Assembly (NCBI RefSeq): GCF_029267015.1
Contig: NZ_JARIEA010000071.1
Location: 1-64,000 of the forward strand
From: Sporosarcina ureae
GTDB lineage: Bacteria; Bacillota; Bacilli; Bacillales_A; Planococcaceae
Direction of reading: 5' to 3'
Length of the DNA: 64,000 nt
A program made the translations under genes and the position numbers. The notes beneath the pieces were generated by a model that saw nothing but the letters and a program-made list of their open reading frames with translations, did not search any database and had not been told where the DNA came from. Positions 49,137 through 58,817 of this stretch are shown here, piece after piece (position 1 is the first letter of the stretch; every line of letters starts with the position of its first letter).

Positions 49137-50798
49137 TTGGTATTATCGTATATGAAAACATCTATATGGCTAAGAGAGCTTCGACGTCGGGCAAATAGCT
49201 GGTTCATCATTACTATGCTTGGCGCACTCGTTATTATTATGCCTGTCGCTTATGTCGTATTAAGTTTCTTCCAGCCGACTGGCGAGAATTGGGAACATAT
49301 TAAAGAGTTTTTACTTGCTGACTATATAAAAGGGTCAGTTATTTTAGTTGGTTCTGTCGGAATCCTTTCGACAACTATCGGATTGGTGCTAGCTTGGATC
49401 ATTGCAGCATATGAATTTCCATTTCGTAAGCAGTTTAAATGGCTATTAATTATACCTTTAGCTATACCGCCTTATATAGCGGCTTACACATATAGTACGA
49501 TGACAAGCTATACTGGCGTCATCCAATCGTTTTTCCGTAATCATTTTGATTATCAATTTACACCTGGCGCAATTGAGATTATGTCACTGCGTGGAGCGAT
49601 TTTTGTTCTCACATTATTTCTTTATCCTTATGTCTATATGATTGCGCTCAATTATTTTGAAAAACAAAGCGCTTCCTATATTGAGAGCGCTAAAACTCTT
49701 GGTTTGAATGGTATACAAATGTTTTTCCGTTTGGCGCTCCCCATCGCACGACCTGCAATTATTGCAGGATCGATGTTAGTCATCTTTGAAGTATTAAGTG
49801 ATTATGGTGTAGCCAGTTTCTTTGGTGTGCGAACGATATCCACGGCGATTTTCCAGACGTGGTTCGGGATGTATGATATTAACGCGGCTATGCGATTGGC
49901 TGCTTGGTTGCTTGTCATTATATTGGGGATTTTCATGCTCGAGCGTTTTTTACGCAAAGGTCGAAAGTACGATACGAACGTGACACAAAGTAGACCTCTC
50001 GCACGCAAAAAGCTACGTGGATGGACTGCTTGGCTAGCATTCCTTTCTTGTTCTATTATTTTCTTGAGTGCCTTTCTCATTCCTTTTGCTCAACTGATCT
50101 ATTGGTCACTAAAAACATATGAAAAAGTATGGCGCTCGGACTTTATTAGTTTAATAACCAATAGTTTATTAGCCGCTTTCGTCGGTGCATTAATTATTAG
50201 CTTCTTTGCAATCTTGGCTGCTCGTACGATTAACTTGTATCCATCGGCTTCGTCTAATTTACTTGCGCGTATTATGACATCCGGTTATGCAGTACCGGGT
50301 GCGGTCGTCGCAATAGGTGTCCTTGCGTTATTCATTACGTTAGATGAGAAACTAGCATTTATTTATCCGAAGTTATTTGGTGTAGAATCGGGCACCCTCG
50401 TTTTAAGCATGTCGATTGCTATGTTGATCACAGGATACGTTATACGTTTTATGGCACAAGGGTTTAATGCAATTGAATCGGGTTATACGAAAGTTCCACC
50501 GTCTTATCGAGAAGCATCATTCTTATTAGGGCGCGGTTTAACGTACACGTTTTGGAAAGTGGAGTTTCCATTATTACGTGGTTCGATTTTAATTGGATTT
50601 GCTCTGGCCTTCCTTGAAATAATGAAGGAATTGCCATTAACTTTATTATTGCGACCGTTCAACTTTGACACGTTAGCTACACGGACGTATCAATATGCGA
50701 TTGATGAACGGATTTATGAAGCAGCTCCATCCTCTTTGTTATTAATTTGTTTAAGCATCGTGTCGGTGATTATTATTTTGAAATTTGAGGAGAAGTGA
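49137..50798 (+). CDS. Ferric iron ABC transporter permease (FbpB-like fused permease)
   Basis: 553 aa, two permease halves each with EAA-like motif (ESAKTLGLNGIQMFFRLALPIARP; REASFLLGRGLTYTFWKVEFPLLRG). Confidence 0.88.
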   Translation: MVLSYMKTSIWLRELRRRANSWFIITMLGALVIIMPVAYVVLSFFQPTGENWEHIKEFLLADYIKGSVILVGSVGILSTTIGLVLAWIIAAYEFPFRKQFKWLLIIPLAIPPYIAAYTYSTMTSYTGVIQSFFRNHFDYQFTPGAIEIMSLRGAIFVLTLFLYPYVYMIALNYFEKQSASYIESAKTLGLNGIQMFFRLALPIARPAIIAGSMLVIFEVLSDYGVASFFGVRTISTAIFQTWFGMYDINAAMRLAAWLLVIILGIFMLERFLRKGRKYDTNVTQSRPLARKKLRGWTAWLAFLSCSIIFLSAFLIPFAQLIYWSLKTYEKVWRSDFISLITNSLLAAFVGALIISFFAILAARTINLYPSASSNLLARIMTSGYAVPGAVVAIGVLALFITLDEKLAFIYPKLFGVESGTLVLSMSIAMLITGYVIRFMAQGFNAIESGYTKVPPSYREASFLLGRGLTYTFWKVEFPLLRGSILIGFALAFLEIMKELPLTLLLRPFNFDTLATRTYQYAIDERIYEAAPSSLLLICLSIVSVIIILKFEEK

Positions 50799-51481
50799 GA
50801 TATATGTTCGTAGACATTCAAAACTTATCATTTCAGTATTCAAAAAAACAGCCGCCAGTTATTGATCGCTTTTCATTTAGGATTGAAAAAGGGGAGATTG
50901 TAGGGATTGTAGGTGCGAGCGGTAGCGGGAAAAGCACATTATTGCGATTACTTGCAGGCTTGGAAGATCCTACGGCGGGCAGTATTGAACTCGATAGCAG
51001 ACTCATAGTAGGAGACAACACGTATATAGAAGCAGAAAAGCGAGGTGTGGGAATGGTGTTCCAGAACTATGCACTATTTCCTCATCTGACAGTAAGCGAA
51101 AATATTTGCTTTGGCTTGCATAAATTGAAGCGGGCCGAAAGAAAGGAACGCTTGGATGAAATGTTAGAACTAGTCCAATTGCGTGAATTCGCAAAGCGTT
51201 ATCCCCATGAACTAAGCGGGGGACAACAGCAACGTGTAGCACTTGCCAGAGCATTGGCACCTTCACCCTCTATTCTGTTGATGGATGAACCATTCAGTAA
51301 TTTGGATACGAATCTAAAATCGTTGATCCGAATGGAAGTACGAGATATTTTACAAAAAGCGAATATCACGTGTCTATTCGTCTCCCATGATCAAGCGGAT
51401 GTAGACGCAATTTGTGATCGAACAATTTATATTGATTGTGCATCCTATGTTGGTTCCGATAAAGAGACTGTAACCTTATAA
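50795..51481 (+). CDS. ABC transporter ATP-binding protein (iron type)
   Basis: GASGSGKSTLLRLLAGLE; LSGGQQQRVALARAL; likely start 50804. Confidence 0.92.
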   Translation: MRYMFVDIQNLSFQYSKKQPPVIDRFSFRIEKGEIVGIVGASGSGKSTLLRLLAGLEDPTAGSIELDSRLIVGDNTYIEAEKRGVGMVFQNYALFPHLTVSENICFGLHKLKRAERKERLDEMLELVQLREFAKRYPHELSGGQQQRVALARALAPSPSILLMDEPFSNLDTNLKSLIRMEVRDILQKANITCLFVSHDQADVDAICDRTIYIDCASYVGSDKETVTL

Positions 51482-51595
51482 CGTCGTCTTATAGAGCGCC
51501 AGATAAACTTCTGGCACTCTTTTTAGATTTACAGAAGTAAAAGAAAGATGAAAGCTCGACTTATACTCGGAATTGTATTACAATCACTTTAGCTA

Positions 51596-51610
51596 TGAAA
51601 ATGATTCTCA
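51596..51610 (+). promoter_or_regulatory. Fur box
   Basis: TGAAAATGATTCTCA, 12/14 informative positions to TGATAATNATTATCA, upstream of iron-binding lipoprotein. Confidence 0.7.
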
Positions 51611-51652
51611 TTAACATGTGAAATAAGTGAGATAATAAGGGGAGAAATACAT

Positions 51653-52762
51653 TTGAAAAAGTTTTTATGGGCATTCGCTCTATTAATGCTTGCAGCAATT
51701 TTGGGCGCATGTAACGCAAGTTCAGATAAAGAGGAACAAAAGGAAGACCCAGCAAAAGAGGAAACTCCTGCTGAAGATGCAACAGATGCAAAGAAAGATG
51801 AGAAAACGGGTGGAGAAGTAAACGTCTATACAGCTAGACATTATGACGTAGATGCCATTCTTTATGAAGATTTTACAAAGCAAACTGGCATTAAAGTAAA
51901 CGTGATCGAAGCAAAAGCACCGGAATTGATGGAGCGTTTAAAACGCGAAGGGCAAAATACACCTGCCGACCTATTTATCACGGTTGATGGCGGGATCTTG
52001 AACACTGCAAAAGAGGAAGGTCTATTGCAACCGGTTGAATCTGAAGAAATTGAAAAAACAGTACCAGCCGAGCTTCGCGACACAGACAACCAATGGATTG
52101 GATTATCTACTCGTGCACGTGTGATTGTCTATTCAAAAGATCGCGTGAAGCCTGAAGAATTATCTACTTACGAAGATCTTGCAACAGACAAATGGAAAGA
52201 CAAATTACTTGTTCGTTCATCTGACAGCTTGTATAACCAATCATTAATGGCGTCATTGATCGCAATTGATGGCGAAGAAAAAGCTAAAGAGTGGGCGCAA
52301 GGAATTGCGGATAATTTAGCGCGTGAACCTGAAGGCGGAGACCGCGACCAAGCGCGTGCAATCGTTGCGGGTGTTGGTGACGTAGCGATTATGAATAGTT
52401 ACTATGTAGGTCGTATGTCGGTTTCAGACGAAGCGGAAGATGTGAAGGTGTTCGACCAGATCGGCGTGTTCTTCCCGAACCAAGAAACAACAGGAACACA
52501 TATTAATATTAGTGGGGCTGGCTTAATTAAGCACAGTAAAAACAAAGAAAATGCAGTGAAGTTGATAGAGTACTTAACGGCTACCGAAGCACAAGAACAA
52601 GTCTCAGAAGAAAACTTTGAGTTCCCTGTGAACGAAGAAGCTAAATTACCAGAAGTAATGGCTGAATGGGGTACATTCACACCACAAAAAGTGGACTTCG
52701 CAGACTATGGCAAGTACAATCCGAAAGCTGTAGAATTGATGAATGAAGTAGGCTGGAAATAA
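51653..52762 (+). CDS. Fe(3+) ABC transporter substrate-binding lipoprotein
   Basis: 369 aa; lipobox ILGAC; GGEVNVYTARHYDVDAILYEDFTKQTGIKV. Confidence 0.9.
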   Translation: MKKFLWAFALLMLAAILGACNASSDKEEQKEDPAKEETPAEDATDAKKDEKTGGEVNVYTARHYDVDAILYEDFTKQTGIKVNVIEAKAPELMERLKREGQNTPADLFITVDGGILNTAKEEGLLQPVESEEIEKTVPAELRDTDNQWIGLSTRARVIVYSKDRVKPEELSTYEDLATDKWKDKLLVRSSDSLYNQSLMASLIAIDGEEKAKEWAQGIADNLAREPEGGDRDQARAIVAGVGDVAIMNSYYVGRMSVSDEAEDVKVFDQIGVFFPNQETTGTHINISGAGLIKHSKNKENAVKLIEYLTATEAQEQVSEENFEFPVNEEAKLPEVMAEWGTFTPQKVDFADYGKYNPKAVELMNEVGWK

Positions 52763-52768
52763 GTTCAA

Positions 52769-52800
52769 CAAAAAAGCAGCTCTTGGGCTGCTTTTTTGTT
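52769..52800 (+). terminator. Terminator
   Basis: AAAAAAGCAGCtcttggGCTGCTTTTTT. Confidence 0.8.
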
Positions 52801-53033
52801 TCTAAAAATACATTTAAATTACTGGTTTTTTAAGTAGTAGAAACATTTCGAGTCGATCCTAAGTCATATATATAGTGAAAACTTGTAATTGATTAGATTA
52901 CATCAAGTAAACTTCTTATCAGTTTAACAGGCGGGTCATGCGAACCTTCTGTTAATCTATGATATGTTAATGAAGTATGTATTGGACAAAAGGATGTACT
53001 TAACAAGGCGTCCGCTTGTCACGGGCGCTACGA

Positions 53034-53552
53034 TTAAATCTCTTCCTGTAACGCTTTATATAATTGACCTTTACGTGCATACTCATTTACGATTCTTGTC
53101 ATGTCTGCGCGATCTTCATCAGTCAATTCACGGACAACACGTGCCGGTGAACCAAGGGCTAACGTGTTCGGAGGAATTTTCTTGCCAGGCGTCACTAAAC
53201 TACCAGCACCGATGAAAGCACCTTCACCTACTTCAGCTCCATCGAGTACGGTGGCCCCCATACCGACAAGTGCTCCAGTTTTGATCGTACAACTATGCAA
53301 CATCGCTTTATGACCAATTGTCACGTGATCTTCAAGAATTAGTGGGAATTTTGGGCTTTGATGTAAACAGCAGAAATCTTGCACATTTACTTTTTTTCCA
53401 ATAATAGTAGGGGATACATCCCCACGGATTACCGTGTTGAACCATATAGATGACTCCGGTCCAATCGTTACATCACCGGAAATCGTTACGTAGTCGGCAA
53501 TATAAACGGATGGATCAATTTTAGGTAATTTACCTTCGTATGGATAAATCAA
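53034..53552 (-). CDS. Gamma-carbonic anhydrase-like left-handed beta-helix protein
   Basis: 172 aa; hexapeptide repeats; GDVTIGPESSIWFNTVIRGDV, HDHVTIGHKAMLHSCTI-like. Confidence 0.9.
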   Translation of the reverse strand: MIYPYEGKLPKIDPSVYIADYVTISGDVTIGPESSIWFNTVIRGDVSPTIIGKKVNVQDFCCLHQSPKFPLILEDHVTIGHKAMLHSCTIKTGALVGMGATVLDGAEVGEGAFIGAGSLVTPGKKIPPNTLALGSPARVVRELTDEDRADMTRIVNEYARKGQLYKALQEEI

Positions 53553-53659
53553 TCAAATCTCCTCTTTTCTAAATAATCATGTATAATTTATCCTAACAAA
53601 CATTTAGTTATTGCGAAACATAAGAATGAAATAGATAGAATAAGATAGTCTGATTAGGA

Positions 53660-54457
53660 GTGATATCTTTGTGGAAATGGGAAGCAGAAGGTAAGGCGAA
53701 AGGTGTTATTGTACTTGTACATAACGCTTATGAACATCATAGAAGATATGCGTGGCTTATACAGAAATTTCAAAGCGATGGTTTCCATGTCGTAGCAGGA
53801 GACTTACCGGGTCATGGCAAAGAAGGATTGGAAGTACATGCTGAAGCATTTAAAGATTATCGTAGATTTATCAAGAAAATGATCCGTAGTGGTTTAGATG
53901 ATAATCTGCCTGTGTTTTTATTTGGGCATGGATTAGGCGCAACATTTTTACTTCGTTTATTGCAAATGGAACGAATTGAATGCGCTGGAGTGATCTGTAC
54001 ATCACCTTGGCTACATCTAGAACATCATCCGCCAATTCGTGCGAAAATGTTTACGAAATGGTCTCAATCGATGACGTTAGATCATGAAATTACACCCGAA
54101 CTATTATCGCGTAATCCCGAATTTTTGGAGCAATATGCGGAAGATCCGATGTATGTGCCGATCGTTACAGGTGGTTGGTATCGCGAGTTACAAACACTGA
54201 TGAAATCCGTCATGCAACCAGATTTAATTATTCAAGATGTACCTATGTTACTTCATACAGGAGAAGCAGATCCAATCACCAATACCGATTACACACGTAA
54301 GTGGGCATTCGCACAAAATTTATCCGAACTTCAATGGATGCGATGGAAAGACGTTCAACACGACGTCATCCAGGCACCTGAACAAGAAGGGGTCTATTTA
54401 TATACACAATCATTCATCAACAATGTGCTTCATTCTCTTGGATATATTATCGAATGA
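53660..54457 (+). CDS. Alpha/beta hydrolase (lysophospholipase-like)
   Basis: GDLPGHGKEG, FLFGHGLGATFLLRLL; true start may be TTG about 53670. Confidence 0.85.
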   Translation: MISLWKWEAEGKAKGVIVLVHNAYEHHRRYAWLIQKFQSDGFHVVAGDLPGHGKEGLEVHAEAFKDYRRFIKKMIRSGLDDNLPVFLFGHGLGATFLLRLLQMERIECAGVICTSPWLHLEHHPPIRAKMFTKWSQSMTLDHEITPELLSRNPEFLEQYAEDPMYVPIVTGGWYRELQTLMKSVMQPDLIIQDVPMLLHTGEADPITNTDYTRKWAFAQNLSELQWMRWKDVQHDVIQAPEQEGVYLYTQSFINNVLHSLGYIIE

Positions 54458-54837
54458 ATGCCGGTCGTGAACGACTGTACATAGGTGTGGCTGGAGCTAT
54501 TGGAGCAAGCACGAGACTGCTGATTGGTCAGCTATTGATCATCAGTGGTTCTTTTCCTGTGGCGACCTTCACGATCAACATGATAGGGACGCTTATCCTT
54601 TGCTATATTGTGGAACGTGCACGTCTTGTAGGAAGTCTTAGCCCCCTAGCAGTGACGGTAATTACTACAGGATTCCTCGGTGCATTCACGACTTTTTCCG
54701 CAGTTAGTGTAGAAACGGTTGAATTGCTACGTGATGGATTTCTTGTACTTGCCGGTGTCTACGTAGGTAGTAGTGTAGTAGGTGGATTAGCTATGGCGGC
54801 GCTTGGATTTTTCTTGGCTAGGAGGCGATCGTCATAA
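54454..54837 (+). CDS. crcB: CrcB/Fluc fluoride channel subunit 1
   Basis: 127 aa; GAIGASTRLLI, TFTINMIGTLILCYI, TTGFLGAFTTFSAVSVE. Confidence 0.92.
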   Translation: MNAGRERLYIGVAGAIGASTRLLIGQLLIISGSFPVATFTINMIGTLILCYIVERARLVGSLSPLAVTVITTGFLGAFTTFSAVSVETVELLRDGFLVLAGVYVGSSVVGGLAMAALGFFLARRRSS

Positions 54838-55175
54838 TTTGGCATCTTATCGCAGTAAGTTGTGGCGGATTTATAGGAGCACTTTTGCGTTTTGAAGTAT
54901 CCGCCAAGCTTAATCGTGATCGTTTACCATATGGAACGCTACTTGTTAATTCTATTGGCAGTTTCTTCATTGGCTGGATCATCGGTTCAAACCTTTCATA
55001 CGGTTGGACGTTATTTGGGGCTACTGGTGTAGCAGGTGCTTTAACGACCTATTCTACCTTAATGAAAGAAATTTGGACGTACTGGACTGAAGGTCAGAAG
55101 ATTCGAGCGGTCGGTTATACACTAGTAACGTTCACAGTAGGAATAGGCTTGGCCTTTTTAGGTTTTAGCTTATAG
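54834..55175 (+). CDS. crcB: CrcB/Fluc fluoride channel subunit 2 (non-canonical start)
   Basis: Conserved N-terminus IIWHLIAVSCGGFIGALLRFE lies upstream of the track's TTG (54885) with no ATG/GTG/TTG; SD AGGAGG at 54820-54825. Confidence 0.8.
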   Translation: MIWHLIAVSCGGFIGALLRFEVSAKLNRDRLPYGTLLVNSIGSFFIGWIIGSNLSYGWTLFGATGVAGALTTYSTLMKEIWTYWTEGQKIRAVGYTLVTFTVGIGLAFLGFSL

Positions 55176-55188
55176 AAAAGAGGTTCGG

Positions 55189-55932
55189 ATGAATAACAAA
55201 AAAACGCAAAAAACGACAAGAAATAAACGTAAGAAAATGATTACTTCATTCGTAATCGCAATAGGAATTGCGATTGTTGCTATATATTTCCCAGAACTAT
55301 TTGATGATGAAGAAAAAGAACCGAGTCGTCAAGGTTTAATTCCTGTCGAACTAGTTAAAACAATTGATGGCGATACGATCAAGATTATGTATGAAGGTAA
55401 AGAAGAAAATGTGCGGTATTTATTAATTGATACACCGGAAACGAACCATCCACGTCTTGGCAAGCAGCCGTATGGACAACAAGCAAAGGTTCGAAATCAG
55501 GAACTATTGCAAAAAGGTCAGCTCGAAATCGAGTTTGATGTAGGCGGAAAATATGATAAATACGACAGGTTATTGGCGTATATTTACGTGGACGGCAAGA
55601 GTGTGCAAGAACAGTTATTGAAAGAAGGATTGGCTAGAGTCGCTTATGTGTATCCACCGAACACACGGCATTTGGATGCGTTTGAAAAAGCTGAGCAACA
55701 AGCGAAGAAGTCGGGTATCGGAATTTGGACGTTGGAAGACTACACGACAGACCGAGGTTTTGACAGTGAAAAATATCCTGCAGATTCTGTGAAGATCCCT
55801 GTATACGGTGAAACACAGGACTTCAAGAACTGTACAGAGCTTCGTAAAGTATATCCGAAGGGCGTTAAAAAAGGTCACCCCGCATATAAAGAACAGATGG
55901 ATGGCAATAAAGATGGACGAGCTTGTGAATAA
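55189..55932 (+). CDS. Thermonuclease-family nuclease with excalibur domain
   Basis: SNase fold VKTIDGDTIKIMYEGKEENVRYLLIDTPE; C-terminal FKNCTELRKVYPKGVKKGHPAYKEQMDGNKDGRACE. Confidence 0.92.
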   Translation: MNNKKTQKTTRNKRKKMITSFVIAIGIAIVAIYFPELFDDEEKEPSRQGLIPVELVKTIDGDTIKIMYEGKEENVRYLLIDTPETNHPRLGKQPYGQQAKVRNQELLQKGQLEIEFDVGGKYDKYDRLLAYIYVDGKSVQEQLLKEGLARVAYVYPPNTRHLDAFEKAEQQAKKSGIGIWTLEDYTTDRGFDSEKYPADSVKIPVYGETQDFKNCTELRKVYPKGVKKGHPAYKEQMDGNKDGRACE

Positions 55933-56028
55933 AATAAAGACTAAGTAAGAGTCAAGATACCGTTGATCCTATGCAGGTACTTACGATCAACTACTTAAGG
56001 ATTCCTATAGGCTAACGCTAATGAAAAA

Positions 56029-56088
56029 ATGAAAAGAATGAAGACAAATCCTCGTTATCCAGGATTTGTCTTCATTCTTTTTTCATCA
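56029..56088. terminator. Bidirectional terminator
   Basis: GAATGAAGACAAATCCTcgttatccAGGATTTGTCTTCATTC TTTTTT. Confidence 0.85.
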
Positions 56089-56616
56089 AAACACTTCATT
56101 ATAATTTGTCAGTTCTCGTAGTGCGCGCTCTTCAGTAGGAATCCGGACAGACAGCATCCATATATTCAGCAATAGAAATAGTGCCGCCGTGAAGTACGCA
56201 CTGAATAGTAAAGGCAATACAATTAGTTCAGTTGTTACAATGACATAGTTCGGGTGGCGGATCCAGCGGTAAGGTCCTTTTTTCTGTACATTTGCTCCAG
56301 GTAAAATAAGAATTTTAGTGTTCCAGAACTTTCCTAAAGATGCCAAACACCAGACACGCAGCACTTGCATCAATAGGAAGACTACGAGTAATATGCTCCA
56401 GAATGGTGAGAGTGGACGGTCGAATACTAAAACTTCGACTAGCAAGGAAATGAAAAATGCAGTATGCATTAAAACCATCCATTTATAGTGAGACGCGCCA
56501 ATTTCTATTGCACCTTGATTGCGGATCCACTGCTCGTTGCGATTAGCTACGACCAGTTCGACTAACCGTTGAATGACGACGATAATAAAAACAAACAGGA
56601 AAAGCCTGCTCATCTT
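56086..56616 (-). CDS. Isoprenylcysteine carboxyl methyltransferase-family protein (YpbQ/BpsB-like)
   Basis: KGPYRWIRHPNYVIVTTELIVLPLLF; ORF 56086-56661, probable start MSRLFLFVF about 56613-56616. Confidence 0.85.
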   Translation of the reverse strand, partial: KMSRLFLFVFIIVVIQRLVELVVANRNEQWIRNQGAIEIGASHYKWMVLMHTAFFISLLVEVLVFDRPLSPFWSILLVVFLLMQVLRVWCLASLGKFWNTKILILPGANVQKKGPYRWIRHPNYVIVTTELIVLPLLFSAYFTAALFLLLNIWMLSVRIPTEERALRELTNYNEVF

Positions 56617-57694
56617 ATTGCCACTCCAACAATAATAATTCTCCGCAGAAACCTGGTCCAAGTGCTGCCATTAAACCGTATTCTCCTTTAACAGGCTGTT
56701 GCTCAATAAAATCCTTGAGTACATAGAGCACAGTAGGAGACGACATATTTCCATGATATTGCAACACTTTTTTCGATGTAGCGGTTTGCTCTTGATCCAT
56801 ATCCAATGCTTTTTGATACGCATCTAACACTTTTTTACCGCCAGGATGCGCAACGAAATGCTGTACATCTTCCATTGAAAGATCATGTTCTTCCACGAAT
56901 TGATGGACAAATGGTCCTAACCAACTCTTGATGACGTTTGGAATACTCTTTGAAAATACAACATGTAAGCCGTCATTTTTAATATCCCAGCCCATCACAT
57001 CCTCTGAGTCAGGCATAAATCGTGAAGATGTGGCACGGATGTGAGGCATCGGACGTGTGCTTTTGACGGTAGATTGCTCTCCAGAAACAAGTGCGCAAGC
57101 TACACCATCAGAGAATAACGATACACCGACCAAGTTACTTTTTGATACATCGTCTCGTTGAAACGTTAAGCTGCAAAGCTCTATAGCGAGGACGAGAACA
57201 TTCGATTCAGGATAAGCTTTACAGTAATCAAAAGCACGACTCATACCGGAAGCTCCACCTGCACAACCGAGACCCCAAATAGGGATACGTTTAATATCAT
57301 GTCGAAATGGTAATTGATTAATAAGACGGGCATCGATACTTGGTGTGGCAATTCCACTACTCGAAACAAAGAATATCGCGTCAATTTCAGCAGCATTCAC
57401 GGGACGCTCCAGTGTTGTCGTATTGTTGAGGCATTGTTCGACCGCCTGCTTACCAAGTGTAATAGCATGCTGAATATATAAGTTGTTTTTCGTTTCAAAA
57501 TCATGTGGCTCCGCGTACCATTCTAACGGCATACATACTTGTCGTGAGTCAATTTCACCGTTTTGAAACACTTGTAATAAGCGGTCGATATCTTTGAATG
57601 AATCCGAAAATAAAGAACGAGCAAATGTCATAGCTTCTTCTTGTGGCAAATCAACAGGCGGACTAACTGTACTAACAGATTGGATGAATGGCAT
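56615..57694 (-). CDS. Type III polyketide synthase (chalcone/stilbene synthase family)
   Basis: MPFIQSVSTVSPPVDL; GLGCAGGASGMSRAFDYCKAYP; FVAHPGGKKVLDAYQ; QYHGNMSSPTVLYVL. Confidence 0.93.
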   Translation of the reverse strand: MPFIQSVSTVSPPVDLPQEEAMTFARSLFSDSFKDIDRLLQVFQNGEIDSRQVCMPLEWYAEPHDFETKNNLYIQHAITLGKQAVEQCLNNTTTLERPVNAAEIDAIFFVSSSGIATPSIDARLINQLPFRHDIKRIPIWGLGCAGGASGMSRAFDYCKAYPESNVLVLAIELCSLTFQRDDVSKSNLVGVSLFSDGVACALVSGEQSTVKSTRPMPHIRATSSRFMPDSEDVMGWDIKNDGLHVVFSKSIPNVIKSWLGPFVHQFVEEHDLSMEDVQHFVAHPGGKKVLDAYQKALDMDQEQTATSKKVLQYHGNMSSPTVLYVLKDFIEQQPVKGEYGLMAALGPGFCGELLLLEWQ

Positions 57695-57788
57695 AGGGTA
57701 ACCTCCGTTTAAATTAATGATGAGCTTGAGCAGTGAATTATGCCGTGGCTTCTTGTAGACTATATGCAATAGAAGAGGAGGACTTGTC

Positions 57789-58817
57789 TTGAAGATACAA
57801 TTAAGTATATTGGATCAATCTCCCATTACATCCGGCAGTGATGCCCATGAAGCTTTTCAGCAAACTACCTGTTTGGCGAAGAAAGCCGAAGAATTAGGAT
57901 ATAGCCGCTTTTGGGTGTCTGAACATCACGATGCTCCAACCCTAGCAGGTTCATCTCCTGAAATTCTGATGGCGCATTTGGCTACAGTCACTTCGACGAT
58001 CCGAATCGGGTCAGGCGGTGTCATGCTACCTCACTATTCCCCTTATAAGGTGGCAGAAAACTTCAAAGTGTTAGAAGCTTTGTTTCCTGGGAGAATTGAT
58101 GCGGGTGTCGGACGAGCTCCTGCGGGAATGCCTCGAGCAACTTATGCTCTCAACAACGGTGAATATCCAAATCGTGATCAATATCCTCAACAAATTGACG
58201 ACCTGCACATGTATCTTCACGACGCATTGCCTAAAGACCATCCATATGAAGGGTTGAAAGCAACCCCACTCACAAATAGTGCACCACCCGTCTGGATGTT
58301 AGGCACAAGCAAAGAGTCAGCGAGTTTAGCGGCTCAAAAAGGTTTACCATATATGTTTGCACAATTTATCAATAGTGAAGGGGGGAGCGAAGCAGCGAAG
58401 TTTTATCAAGAGCATTTTCAAGCTTCTGCTCATACATCTTTCCCTAAACAAGCGGTAGCGGTATTTTTATTTTGTGCAGAGACGGAAGAAAAAGCAGATT
58501 GGATTACGTCTTCGTTGGATCTGTTAATGATTATGCAACAACAAGGAATGAAAGTAGAGGGTACACCTTCACCAGAACAAGCAGCAGCATATCCATATAG
58601 TCAAATGGAAAGAGAATTAGTTCAATTAAACCGTGAGCGTATGATTATAGGGACACCAGAATCAGCTCGTAGGCAGTTGGAACAAGTAGCGCAAGATTTT
58701 GGAGCAGAAGAAATCATGCTTGTTTCAATTACATATAACTTTCATGATAAACTAAAGTCGTATGAACTGATTATGCAAGAATTTCTGAAAGGGGAGAAGA
58801 CGAATGAATTTGATTGA
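57789..58817 (+). CDS. LLM class flavin-dependent oxidoreductase
   Basis: LSILDQSPITSGSDAHEAF; RFWVSEHHDAPTLAGSSPEILM. Confidence 0.93.
   Translation: MKIQLSILDQSPITSGSDAHEAFQQTTCLAKKAEELGYSRFWVSEHHDAPTLAGSSPEILMAHLATVTSTIRIGSGGVMLPHYSPYKVAENFKVLEALFPGRIDAGVGRAPAGMPRATYALNNGEYPNRDQYPQQIDDLHMYLHDALPKDHPYEGLKATPLTNSAPPVWMLGTSKESASLAAQKGLPYMFAQFINSEGGSEAAKFYQEHFQASAHTSFPKQAVAVFLFCAETEEKADWITSSLDLLMIMQQQGMKVEGTPSPEQAAAYPYSQMERELVQLNRERMIIGTPESARRQLEQVAQDFGAEEIMLVSITYNFHDKLKSYELIMQEFLKGEKTNEFD

Noticed and set aside
53590-54500. Fluoride riboswitch upstream of the crcB genes
   Set aside because: No fluoride-aptamer-like sequence recognised; crcB1 overlaps the preceding hydrolase gene.
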